The position numbers and the translations under genes are program-made. Shown piece after piece: positions 1 through 10,538 of a stretch of DNA of 64,000 nt. The notes under the pieces were generated by a model, which worked only from the letters and a program-made list of their open reading frames with translations, made no database searches and was not told the DNA's origin. The number at the start of each line of letters is the position of its first letter. The first letter of the stretch is position 1. Source of the stretch: Osmia lignaria lignaria (Eukaryota; Arthropoda; Insecta; Hymenoptera; Megachilidae). The stretch covers positions 19,614,001 to 19,678,000 of the forward strand of contig NW_027478160.1 in the NCBI RefSeq assembly GCF_051020975.1, given 5' to 3'.

Positions 1-206
1 CGAGCTGCAAATGCCACTTCCAGCTTAGCTGTGCAGAGGAAGAACAACAAGAAGAAGAAATATCTCGAAATATGTCCGTCAGGCCAGTTCCTTTGAGCTG
101 AATCTGCAAATATCTCGGAAACGAAGCGAGCTATGGCAAAATGTTAAGAGACGTTGTTTATAGAGAATTATGTTTCCTACAATTTATGTTCTATGATATT
201 TTTTGA
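1..206 (+). repeat. Partial monomer at left edge
   Basis: This is the right 206 bp of a monomer cut by the window start. It belongs to the subtype with GCAGAGGAAG, GGCCAGTTCC and GAGCTGAATC. It matches 3543-3748, so the 11-monomer block described below probably extends left of the window. Confidence 0.95.
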
Positions 207-209
207 TCA
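204..209. other. TGATCA palindrome, once per monomer
   Basis: A 6-bp palindrome (a BclI recognition sequence) marks the monomer boundary used here. It follows a T-tract and recurs with the 322-bp period. It also supplies the minus-strand stop codon (TGA). The only losses I noticed are TGATCC at monomers 6647 and 7935. Partial digestion at this site should give a clean 322-bp ladder. Confidence 0.9.
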
Positions 210-289
210 GACGCGTAGTTCTCGAGATATATCAAGATATTTAAAAGTTCCGAAGCCGCACCAACATAATAGAGATACAGAAACACCGT

Positions 290-430
290 GGCCCCTTTCT
301 TTGAGATAACTCTGCACTAGTGCGAGCCGCAAATGCCACTTCCAGCTTAGCTGTGCAGAAGAAGAACAACAAGAAGAAGAAATATCTCGAAATATGTCCG
401 TCAGGCCCCTTCCCTTGAGATAAATCTGCA
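290..430 (+). repeat. Diverged 27-bp internal direct repeat (290-316 and 404-430)
   Basis: Both halves begin GGCCCC, contain TTGAGATAA and end TCTGCA. By eye 24 of 27 positions are identical, at an offset of 114 bp. Downstream similarity resumes weakly: GCGAGC follows at 322-327 and at 447-452, each followed by a GCAAA(A)TG-like stretch, with about 11 bp extra in the second copy. The 322-bp unit therefore probably contains an old partial internal duplication. Confidence 0.65.
357..380 (+). repeat. 24-bp purine-rich mirror repeat (GAA/CAA triplets)
   Basis: The stretch reads identically forwards and backwards on one strand: AGAAGAAGAAC followed by AA and its mirror image. It has 22 purines in 24 bases. 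It occurs in most monomers. Copies with GCAGAGGAAG (for example the monomer containing position 1), GAAGACCAAC (for example 27577 and 34017) or GAACATGAAC (51405) have broken symmetry. Polypurine mirror repeats are known to favour triplex (H-DNA) structures, but the two central cytosines weaken that expectation. It encodes the serine/cysteine run of the minus-strand frame. Confidence 0.8.
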
Positions 431-475
431 AATATCTCGGAAACGAAGCGAGCTATGGCAAAATGATGAGAGACC

Positions 476-526
476 TTTTTTGTAGAGAATTAAGTTTCCT
501 ACTTTTTATGTTCTATGATATTTTTT
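476..526 (+). other. T-tract-rich segment before the TGATCA site
   Basis: Runs of six T (476-481), five T (503-507) and six T (521-526) lie on one strand within 51 bp, with a shorter TTT between them. A-tract DNA can be intrinsically bent if the runs are spaced near a helical multiple. Here the spacing is only roughly in phase, so curvature is a weak inference. The segment is conserved in nearly all monomers; the second run differs between the TACTTTTTATG and TACAATTTATG subtypes. Confidence 0.5.
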
Positions 527-2163
527 GATCAGATGCGTAGTTCTCGAGATATATCAAGATATTTAAAAGTTCCGAAGCCGCACCAACATAATAGAGATAC
601 AGAAACACCGTGGCCCCTTTCTTTGAGATAACTCTGCACTATTGCGAGCTGCAAATGCCACTTCCAGCTTAGCTGTGCAGAGGAAGAACAACAAGAAGAA
701 GAAATATCTCGAAATATGTCCGTCAGGCCAGTTCCTTTGAGCTGAATCTGCAAATATCTCGGAAACGAAGCGAGCTATGGCAAAATGTTAAGAGACGTTG
801 TTTATAGAGAATTATGTTTCCTACAATTTATGTTCTATGATATTTTTTGATCAGAAGCGTAGTTTTCGAGATATATCGAGATGTTTAAAAGTTCCGAAGC
901 CGCACCAACATAATAGGGATACAGAAACACCGTGGCCCCTTTCTTTGAGATAACTCTGCACTAGTGCGAGCCGCAAATGCCACTTCCAGCTTAGCTGTGC
1001 AGAAGAAGAACAACAAGAAGAAGAAATATCTGGAAATATGTCCGTCAGGCCCCTTCCCTTGAGATAAATCTGCAAATATCTCGGAAACGAAGCGAGCTAT
1101 GGCAAAATGTTAAGAGACCTTTTTTGTAGATAATTAAGTTTCCTACTTTTTATGTTCTATGATATTTTTTGATCAGATGCGTAGTTCTCGAGATATATCA
1201 AGATATTTAAAAGTTCCGAAGCCGCACCAACATAATAGAGATACAGAAACACCGTGGCCCCTTTCTTTGAGATAACTCTGCACTATTGCGAGCTGCAAAT
1301 GCCACTTCCTGCTTAGCTGTGCAGAAGAAGAACAACAAGAAGAAGAAATATCTCGAAATATGTCCGTCAGGCCCCTTCCCTTGAGATAAATCTGCAAATA
1401 TCTCGGAAACGAAGAGAGCTATGGCAAAATGTTAAGAGACCTTTTTTGTAGAGAATTAAGTTTCCTACAATTTATGTTCTATGATATTTTTTGATCAGAA
1501 GCGTAGTTTTCGAGATATATCGAGATATTGAAAAGTTCCGAAGCCGCACCAACATAATAGGGATACAGAAACACCGTGGCCCCTTTCTTTGAGATAACTC
1601 TGCACTAGTGCGAGCCGCAAATGCCACTTCCAGCTTAGCTGTGCAGAAGAAGAACAACAAGAAGAAGAAATATCTCGAAATATGTCCGTCAGGCCCCTTC
1701 CCTTGAGATAAATCTGCAAATATCTCGGAAACGACGCGAGCTATGGCAAAATGTTAAGAGACCTTTTTTGTAGAGAATTAAGTTTCCTACTTTTTATGTT
1801 CTATGATATTTTTTGATCAGATGCGTAGTTCTCGAGATATATCAAGATATTTAAAAGTTCCGAACCCGCACCAACATAATAGAGATACAGAAACACCGTG
1901 GCCCCTTTCTTTGAGATAACTCTGCACTATTGCGAGCTGCAAATGCCACTTCCAGCTTAGCTGTGCAGAGGAAGAACAACAAGAAGAAGAAATATCTCGA
2001 AATATGTCCGTCAGGCCAGTTCCTTTGAGCTGAATCTGCAAATATCTCGGAAACGAAGCGAGCTATGGCAAAATGTTAAGAGACGTTGTTTATAGAGAAT
2101 TATGTTTCCTACAATTTATGTTCTATGATATTTTTTGATCAGAAGCGTAGTTTTCGAGATATA

Positions 2164-2322
2164 TCGAGATATTTAAAAGTTCCGAAGCCGCACCAACATA
2201 ATAGAGATACAGAAACACCGTGACCCCTCTCTTTGAGATAACTCTGCACTAGTGCGAGCCGCAAATGCCACTTCCAGCTTAGCTGTGCAGAAGAAGAACA
2301 ACAAGAAGAAGAAATATCTCGA
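2164..2322. repeat. Intra-monomer inverted repeat TCGAGATATTT / AAATATCTCGA
   Basis: In monomers of the TATCGAGATATTT type, shown here in monomer 2139, the 11-mer at 2164-2174 is the exact reverse complement of 2312-2322. A second partner, AAATATCTCG at 2362-2371, matches 10 bases. In the alternative TATCAAGATATTT type the pairing falls to about 8 bases. The arms are about 140-190 bp apart. Stable folding in double-stranded DNA is unlikely, but a transcript could pair. Confidence 0.6.
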
Positions 2323-3542
2323 AATATGTCCGTCAGGCCCCTTCCCTTGAGATAAATCTGCAAATATCTCGGAAACGAAGCGAGCTATGGCAAAATGTTA
2401 AGAGACCTTTTTTGTAGAGAATTAAGTTTCCTACTTTTTATGTTCTATGATATTTTTTGATCAGATGCGTAGTTCTCGAGATATATCAAGATATTTAAAA
2501 GATCCGAAGCCGCACCAACATAATAGAGATACAGAAACACCGTGGCCCCTTTCTTTGAGATAACTCTGCACTATTGCGAGCTGCAAATGCCACTTCCAGC
2601 TTAGCTGTGCAGAAGAAGAACAACAAGAAGAAGAAATATCTCGAAATATGTCCGTCAGGCCCCTTCCCTTGAGATAAATCTGCAAATATCTCGGAAACGA
2701 AGCGAGCTATGGCAAAATGTTGAGAGACCTTTTTTGTAGAGAATTAAGTTTCCTACTTTTTATGTTCTATGATATTTTTTGATCAGATGCGTAGTTCTCG
2801 AGATATATCAAGATATTTAAAAGTTCCGAAGCCGCACCAACATAATAGAGATACAGAAACACCGTGGCCCCTTTCTTTGAGATAACTCTGCACTATTGCG
2901 AGCTGTAAATGCCACTTCCAGCTTAGCTGTGCAGAAGAAGAACAACAAGAAGAAGAAATATCTCGAAATATGTCCGTCAGGCCAGTTCCTTTGAGCTGAA
3001 TCTGCAAATATCTCGGAAACGAAGCGAGCTATGGCAAAATGTTAAGAGACGTTGTTTATAGAGAATTATGTTTCCTACAATTTATGTTCTATGATATTTT
3101 TTGATCACAAGCGTAGTTTTCGAGATATATCGAGATGTTTAAAAGTTCCGAAGCCGCACCAACATAATAGGGATACAGAAACACCGTGGCCCCTTTCTTT
3201 GAGATAACTCTGCACTAGTGCGAGCCGCAAATGCCACTTCCAGCTTAGCTGTGCAGAAGAAGAACAACAAGAAGAAGAAATATCTGGAAATATGTCCGTC
3301 AGGCCCCTTCCCTTGAGATAAATCTGCAAATATCTCGGAAACGAAGCGAGCTATGGCAAAATGTTAAGAGACCTTTTTTGTAGATAATTAAGTTTCCTAC
3401 TTTTTATGTTCTATGATATTTTTTGATCAGATGCGTAGTTCTCGAGATATATCAAGATATTTAAAAGTTCCGAACCCGCACCAACATAATAGAGATACAG
3501 AAACACCGTGGCCCCTTTCTTTGAGATAACTCTGCACTATTG

Positions 3543-6500
3543 CGAGCTGCAAATGCCACTTCCAGCTTAGCTGTGCAGAGGAAGAACAACAAGAAGAAGA
3601 AATATCTCGAAATATGTCCGTCAGGCCAGTTCCTTTGAGCTGAATCTGCAAATATCTCGGAAACGAAGCGAGCTATGGCAAAATGTTAAGAGACGTTGTT
3701 TATAGAGAATTATGTTTCCTACAATTTATGTTCTATGATATTTTTTGATCAGACGCGTAGTTCTCGAGATATATCAAGATATTTAAAAGTTCCGAAGCCG
3801 CACCAACATAATAGAGATACAGAAACACCGTGGCCCCTTTCTTTGAGATAACTCTGCACTAGTGCGAGCCGCAAATGCCACTTCCAGCTTAGCTGTGCAG
3901 AAGAAGAACAACAAGAAGAAGAAATATCTCGAAATATGTCCGTCAGGCCCCTTCCCTTGAGATAAATCTGCAAATATCTCGGAAACGAAGCGAGCTATGG
4001 CAAAATGATGAGAGACCTTTTTTGTAGAGAATTAAGTTTCCTACTTTTTATGTTCTATGATATTTTTTGATCAGATGCGTAGTTCTCGAGATATATCAAG
4101 ATATTTAAAAGTTCCGAAGCCGCACCAACATAATAGAGATACAGAAACACCGTGGCCCCTTTCTTTGAGATAACTCTGCACTATTGCGAGCTGCAAATGC
4201 CACTTCCAGCTTAGCTGTGCAGAGGAAGAACAACAAGAAGAAGAAATATCTCGAAATATGTCCGTCAGGCCAGTTCCTTTGAGCTGAATCTGCAAATATC
4301 TCGGAAACGAAGCGAGCTATGGCAAAATGTTAAGAGACGTTGTTTATAGAGAATTATGTTTCCTACAATTTATGTTCTATGATATTTTTTGATCAGAAGC
4401 GTAGTTTTCGAGATATATCGAGATGTTTAAAAGTTCCGAAGCCGCACCAACATAATAGGGATACAGAAACACCGTGGCCCCTTTCTTTGAGATAACTCTG
4501 CACTAGTGCGAGCCGCAAATGCCACTTCCAGCTTAGCTGTGCAGAAGAAGAACAACAAGAAGAAGAAATATCTGGAAATATGTCCGTCAGGCCCCTTCCC
4601 TTGAGATAAATCTGCAAATATCTCGGAAACGAAGCGAGCTATGGCAAAATGTTAAGAGACCTTTTTTGTAGATAATTAAGTTTCCTACTTTTTATGTTCT
4701 ATGATATTTTTTGATCAGATGCGTAGTTCTCGAGATATATCAAGATATTTAAAAGTTCCGAAGCCGCACCAACATAATAGAGATACAGAAACACCGTGGC
4801 CCCTTTCTTTGAGATAACTCTGCACTATTGCGAGCTGCAAATGCCACTTCCTGCTTAGCTGTGCAGAAGAAGAACAACAAGAAGAAGAAATATCTCGAAA
4901 TATGTCCGTCAGGCCCCTTCCCTTGAGATAAATCTGCAAATATCTCGGAAACGAAGAGAGCTATGGCAAAATGTTAAGAGACCTTTTTTGTAGAGAATTA
5001 AGTTTCCTACAATTTATGTTCTATGATATTTTTTGATCAGAAGCGTAGTTTTCGAGATATATCGAGATATTGAAAAGTTCCGAAGCCGCACCAACATAAT
5101 AGGGATACAGAAACACCGTGGCCCCTTTCTTTGAGATAACTCTGCACTAGTGCGAGCCGCAAATGCCACTTCCAGCTTAGCTGTGCAGAAGAAGAACAAC
5201 AAGAAGAAGAAATATCTCGAAATATGTCCGTCAGGCCCCTTCCCTTGAGATAAATCTGCAAATATCTCGGAAACGACGCGAGCTATGGCAAAATGTTAAG
5301 AGACCTTTTTTGTAGAGAATTAAGTTTCCTACTTTTTATGTTCTATGATATTTTTTGATCAGATGCGTAGTTCTCGAGATATATCAAGATATTTAAAAGT
5401 TCCGAACCCGCACCAACATAATAGAGATACAGAAACACCGTGGCCCCTTTCTTTGAGATAACTCTGCACTATTGCGAGCTGCAAATGCCACTTCCAGCTT
5501 AGCTGTGCAGAGGAAGAACAACAAGAAGAAGAAATATCTCGAAATATGTCCGTCAGGCCAGTTCCTTTGAGCTGAATCTGCAAATATCTCGGAAACGAAG
5601 CGAGCTATGGCAAAATGTTAAGAGACGTTGTTTATAGAGAATTATGTTTCCTACAATTTATGTTCTATGATATTTTTTGATCAGAAGCGTAGTTTTCGAG
5701 ATATATCGAGATATTTAAAAGTTCCGAAGCCGCACCAACATAATAGAGATACAGAAACACCGTGACCCCTCTCTTTGAGATAACTCTGCACTAGTGCGAG
5801 CCGCAAATGCCACTTCCAGCTTAGCTGTGCAGAAGAAGAACAACAAGAAGAAGAAATATCTCGAAATATGTCCGTCAGGCCCCTTCCCTTGAGATAAATC
5901 TGCAAATATCTCGGAAACGAAGCGAGCTATGGCAAAATGTTAAGAGACCTTTTTTGTAGAGAATTAAGTTTCCTACTTTTTATGTTCTATGATATTTTTT
6001 GATCAGATGCGTAGTTCTCGAGATATATCAAGATATTTAAAAGATCCGAAGCCGCACCAACATAATAGAGATACAGAAACACCGTGGCCCCTTTCTTTGA
6101 GATAACTCTGCACTATTGCGAGCTGCAAATGCCACTTCCAGCTTAGCTGTGCAGAAGAAGAACAACAAGAAGAAGAAATATCTCGAAATATGTCCGTCAG
6201 GCCCCTTCCCTTGAGATAAATCTGCAAATATCTCGGAAACGAAGCGAGCTATGGCAAAATGTTGAGAGACCTTTTTTGTAGAGAATTAAGTTTCCTACTT
6301 TTTATGTTCTATGATATTTTTTGATCAGATGCGTAGTTCTCGAGATATATCAAGATATTTAAAAGTTCCGAAGCCGCACCAACATAATAGAGATACAGAA
6401 ACACCGTGGCCCCTTTCTTTGAGATAACTCTGCACTATTGCGAGCTGTAAATGCCACTTCCAGCTTAGCTGTGCAGAAGAAGAACAACAAGAAGAAGAAA

Positions 6501-6592
6501 TATCTCGAAATATGTCCGTCAGGCCAGTTCCTTTGAGCTGAATCTGCAAATATCTCGGAAACGAAGCGAGCTATGGCAAAATGTTAAGAGAC
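3543..6592 (+). repeat. 11-monomer block, copy 2, truncated after about 9.5 monomers
   Basis: This repeats 1-3050 with no difference at any marker I compared. Agreement stops near 6592, where copy 1 has GACGTTGTTTATAG and copy 2 has GACGTTTTTTGTAG followed by TTTCCAAC. The near-perfect identity implies a recent duplication or strong homogenisation. Confidence 0.92.
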
Positions 6593-9500
6593 GTTTTTTG
6601 TAGAGAATTATGTTTCCAACAATTTCTGTTCTATGATATTTTTTGATCCGAAGCGTAGTTTTCGAGATATATCGAGATATTTAAAAGTTCCGAAGCCGCA
6701 CCAACATAATAGGGATACAGAAACACCGTGGCCCCTTTCTTTGAGATAACTCTGCACTAGTGCGAGCCGCAAATGCCACTTCCAGCTTAGCTGTGCAGAA
6801 GAAGAACAACAAGAAGAAGAAATATCTCGAAATATGTCCGTCAGGCCCCTTCCCTTGAGATAAATCTGCAAATATCTCGGAAACGAAGCGAGCTATGGCA
6901 AAATGATGAGAGACCTTTTTTGTAGAGAATTAAGTTTCCTACTTTTTATCTTCTATGATATTTTTTGATCAGATGCGTAGTTCTCGAGATATATCAAGAT
7001 ATTTAAAAGTTCCGAAGCCGCACCAACATAATAGAGATACAGAAACACCGTGGCCCCTCTCTTTGAGATAACTCTGCACTATTGCGAGCTGGAAATGCCA
7101 CTTCCAGTTTAGCTGTGCAGAAGAAGAACAACAAGAAGAAGAAATATCTCGAAATATGTCCGTCAGGCCCCTTCCCTTGAGATAAATCTGCAAACATCTC
7201 GGAAACGAAGAGAGCTATGGCAAAATGTTAAGAGACCTTTTTTGTAGAGAATTAAGTTTCCTACAATTTATGTTCTATGATATTTTTTGATCAGAAGCGT
7301 AGTTTTCGAGATATATCGAGATATTTAAAAGTTCCGAAGCCGCACCAACATAATAGGGATACAGAAACACCGTGGCCCCTTTCTTTGAGATAACTCTGCA
7401 CTAGTGCGAGCCGCAAATGCCACTTCCAGCTTAGCTGTGCACAAGAAGAACAACAAGAAGAAGAAATATCTCGAAATATGTCCGTCAGGCCCCTTCCCTT
7501 GAGATAAATCTGCAAATATCTCGGAAACGAAGCGAGCTATGGAAAAATGTTAAGAGACCTTTTTTGTAGAGAATAATGTTTCCTACAATTTACGTTCTAT
7601 GATATTTTTTGATCAGAAGCGTAGTTCTCGAGATATATCAAGATATTTAAAAGTTCCGAAGCCGCACCAACATAATAGAGATACAGAAACACCGTGGCCC
7701 CTTTCTTTGAGATAACTCTGCACTATTGCGAGCTGCAAATGCCACTTCCAGCTTAGCTGTGCAGAGGAAGAACAACAAGAAGAAGAAATATCTCGAAATA
7801 TGTCCGTCAGGCCAGTTCCTTTGAGCTGAATCTGCAAATATCTCGGAAACGAAGCGAGCTATGGCAAAATGTTAAGAGACGTTTTTTGTAGAGAATTATG
7901 TTTCCTACAATTTATGTTCTATGATATTTTTTGATCCGAAGCGTAGTTTTCGAGATATATCGAGATATTTAAAAGTTCCGAAGCCGCACCAACATAATAG
8001 GGATACAGAAACACCGTGGCCCCTTTCTTTGAGATAACTCTGCACTAGTGCGAGCCGCAAATGCCACTTCCAGCTTAGCTGTGCAGAAGAAGAACAACAA
8101 GAAGAAGAAATATCTCGAAATATGTCCGTCAGACCCCTTCCCATGAGATGAATCTGCAAATATCTCGGAAACGAAGCGAGCTATGGCAAAACGTTAAGAG
8201 ACCTTTTTTGTAGAGAATAATATTTCCTACAATTTACGTTCTATGATATTTTTTGATCAGAAGCGTAGTTTTCGAGATATATCGAGATATTTAAAAGTAC
8301 CGAAGCCGCACCAACATAATAGAGATACAGAAACACCGTGGCCCCTTTCTTTGAGATAACTCTGCACTATTGCGAGCTGGAAATGCCACTTCCAGTTTAG
8401 CTGTGCAGAAGAAGAACAACAAGAAGAAGAAATATCTCGAAATATGTCCGTCAGGCCCCTTCCCTTGAGATAAATCTGCAAATATCTCGGAAACGAAGCG
8501 AGCTATGGCAAAATGTTAAGAGACCTTTTTTGTAGAGAATAATGTTTCCTACAATTTACGTTCTATGATATTTTTTGATCAGAAGCGTAGTTTTCGAGAT
8601 ATATCGAGATATTTAAAAGTTCCGAAGCCGCACCAACATAATAGAGATACAGAAACACCGTGGCCCCTTTCTTTGAGATAACTCTGCACTATTGCGACCT
8701 GCAAATGCCACTTCCAGCTCAGCTGTGCAGAATAAGAACAACAAGAAGAAGAAATATCTCGAAATATGTCCGTCAGGCCCCTTCCCTTGAGATAAATCTG
8801 CAAATATCTCGGAAACGAAGCGAGCTATTGCAAAACGTTAAGAGACCTTTTTTGTAGAGAATTAAGTTTCCTACTTTTTATGTTCGATGATATTTTTTGA
8901 TCAGATGCGTAGTTCTCGAGATATATCAAGATATTTAAAAGTTCCGAAGCTGCACCAACATAATAGAGGTACAGAAACACCGTGGCCTCTTTCTTTGAGA
9001 TAACTCTGCACTATTGCGAGCTGCAAATGCCACTTCGAGCTTAGCTGTGCAGAAGAAGAACAACAAGAAGAAGAAATATCTCGAAATATGTCCGTCAGAC
9101 CCCTTCCCTTGAGATGAATCTGCAAATATCTCGGAAACGAAGCGAGCTATGGCAAAATGTTAAGAGACCTTTTTTGTAGAGAATTAAGTTTGCTACTTTT
9201 TATGTTCTATGATATTTTTTGATCAGACGCGTAGTTCTCGAGATATATCAAGATATTTAAAAGTTCCGAAGCCGCACCAACATAATAGAGGTACAGAAAC
9301 ACCGTGGCCTCTCTCTTTGAGATAACTCTGCACTATTGCGAGCTGCAAATGCCACTTCGAGCTTAGCTGTGCAGAAGAAGAACAACAAGAAGAATAAATA
9401 TCTCGAAATATGTCCGTCAGGCCCCTTCCCTTGAGATAAATCTGCAAATATCTCGGAAACGAAGCGAGCTATGGCAAAATGTTTAGAGACCTTTCTTGTA

Positions 9501-10538
9501 GAGAATTAAGTTTCCTACTTTTTATGTTCTATGATATTTTTTGATCAGATGCGTAGTTCTCGAGATATATCAAGATATTTAAAAGTTCCGAAGCCGCACC
9601 AACATAATAGAGATACAGAAACACCGTGGCCCCTTTCTTTGAGATAACTCTGCACTATTGCGAGCTGTAAATGCCACTTCCAGCTTAGCTGTGCAGAAGA
9701 AGAACAACAAGAAGAAGAAATATCTCGAAATATGTCCGTCAGGCCCCTTCCCTTGAGATATATCTGCAAATATCTCGGAAACGAAGCGAGCTATGGCAAA
9801 ATGTTAAGAGACCTTTTTTGTAGAGAATTATGTTTCCTACAATTTATGTTCAATGATATTTTTTGATCAGAAGCGTAGTTTTCGAGATATATCGAGATAT
9901 TTAAAAGTTCCGAAGCCGCACCAACATAATAGAGATACAGAAACACCGTGGCCCCTTTCTTTGAGATAACTCTGCACTAGTGAGAGCCGCAAATGCCACT
10001 TCCAGCTTAGCTGTGCAGAAGAAGAACAACAAGAAGAAGAAATATCTCGAAATATGTCCGTCAGGCCCCTTCCCTTGAGATAAATATGCAAATATCTCGG
10101 AAACGAAGCGAGCTATGGCAAAATGTTAAGATACGTTTTTTGTAGAGAATTAAGTTTCCTACTTTTTATGTTCGATGATATTTTTTGATCAGATGCGTAG
10201 TTCTCGAGATATATCAAGATATTTAAAAGTTCCGAAGCTGCACCAACATAATAGAGGTACAGAAACACCGTGGCCTCTTTCTTTGAGATAACTCTGCACT
10301 AGTGCGAGCCGCAAATGCCACTCCCAGCTTAGCTGTGCAGAAGAAGAACAACAAGAAGAAGAAATATCTCGAAATATGTCCGTCAGACCCCTTCCCTTGA
10401 GATGAATCTGCAAATATCTCGGAAACGAAGCGAGCTATGGCAAAATGTTAAGAGACCTTTTTTGTAGAGAATTATGTTTCCTACTTTTTATGTTCTATGA
10501 TATTTTTTGATCAGACGCGTAGTTCTCGAGATATATCA
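6593..10538 (+). repeat. Mosaic monomer region between two duplicated blocks
   Basis: About twelve monomers of mixed subtype, with no long tandem duplication. A weak 4-monomer periodicity is visible: 6647 resembles 7935 (both TGATCCGAAG) and 6969 resembles 8257 (both GCTGGAAATG with CCAGTTTAG). Monomers 8901 and 9223 carry markers of the D type described below. 9867 is of the G type (CTAGTGAGAGCC, AAATATGC). These look like ancestral or shuffled versions of the units homogenised further right. Confidence 0.8.
10189..10510 (+). repeat. D-type monomer with a probable gene-conversion patch
   Basis: Both flanks are D type: CGAAGCTGCACC, GAGGTACAG and GGCCTC on the left, CAGACCCC and GAGATGAATC on the right. 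The middle carries four non-D bases (10302, 10310, 10323, 10325), reading CTAGTGCGAGCCGC and CACTCCCAGC as in monomers 26611 and 33051. The tract is at least 24 bp and at most about 110 bp (between the D markers at 10276 and 10386). A double crossover would look the same. Confidence 0.65.

Larger units (their letters stand above)
207..431 (-). other. Satellite-borne 74-codon open frame, probably not coding (representative copy)
   Basis: On the minus strand each monomer carries a 74-codon frame ending at the TGA inside TGATCA. It is open in 187 of 198 full monomers. The first codon in the DNA is TTG (plus strand CAA), not ATG. The peptide is low-complexity in the middle (SSSCCSSS, from the GAA/CAA triplets) and has a conserved-looking LLCWCGFGTFKYLDISR tail. 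I recognise no domain, signal peptide or homologue. Variants are freely non-synonymous (QLAIV/RLALV/RLSLV, SWKW/NWKW/SSKW/SWRW/SWEW/SRKW, RELRI/RKLRF), which argues against purifying selection. Two copies (6647 and 7935) lose the stop and read on. There is no sign of a promoter, polyadenylation signal or intron signals. The likely explanation is homogenisation of a chance open frame. Confidence 0.3.
207..528 (+). repeat. Reference monomer of the satellite
   Basis: This complete unit is used to describe internal structure. In order it contains: the last bases of the TGATCA palindrome; a TCTCGAGATA palindromic patch (about 220-230); a variable middle with the first internal repeat half (290-316); GCGAGC (322-327); a purine-rich mirror repeat (357-380); AATATCTCGAAATATG (381-396); the second internal repeat half (404-430); AATATCTCGGAAACGAAGCG (431-450); and a T-tract-rich tail (476-526). 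Across the window the commonest substitutions sit at GTAGTT(C/T)TCGAG, TATC(A/G)AGATAT, CTA(T/G)TGCGAG, GCGAG(C)(T/C)GCAAATG, GAGATA(A/T)ATCTGC and the final TTA(AG/TG)TTTCCTAC. Confidence 0.95.
1..3542 (+). repeat. 11-monomer block, copy 1 (3542 bp)
   Basis: The order of variant monomers here recurs at an offset of 3542 bp (11 x 322). Matching private markers include AAATGATGAG (about 460 and 4000), GATAATTAAG (1128 and 4670), GAAGAGAGCT (1411 and 4953), GACGCGAG (1733 and 5275), GTGACCCCTCTC (2220 and 5762), AAGATCCG (2499 and 6041) and TGTTGAGAGA (2719 and 6261). Monomers 3105 and 3427 complete the block. 3105 resembles 851 except for GATCACAAGC. The last monomer resembles 1817 (CGAACCCGC). 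Confidence 0.93.

Noticed and set aside
185..217. Hammerhead ribozyme core on the minus strand (CTGATCA), as found in some satellites
   Set aside because: The conserved CUGANGA is not met (C in place of G), and no GAAA plus cleavage triplet appears in the right arrangement.
246..262. Pol III B-box-like AGTTCCGAAGCC, suggesting a tRNA-derived unit
   Set aside because: It needs an extra base to fit GTTCRANNC and there is no matching A box or tRNA fold.
435..452. CENP-B box-like sequence (reverse strand GCTTCGTTTCCGAG)
   Set aside because: Only the first part (CTTCGTT) agrees. The required A and CGGG positions of the known box do not.
1..6592. Common 3542-bp HOR spanning both 1-6592 and 37.9-43 kb
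   Set aside because: The offset is the same but the monomer subtypes and their order differ, so the equal length is coincidental.
8660..8857. Plus-strand 65-codon frames (also at 23794, 25404, 25726, 45368, 46978, 47300) and the 111-codon frame at 62656-62991
   Set aside because: They open only where one or two satellite substitutions remove stops (for example CAGCTCAGCTG replacing CAGCTTAGCTG). They overlap the same repeat and have no recognisable product.
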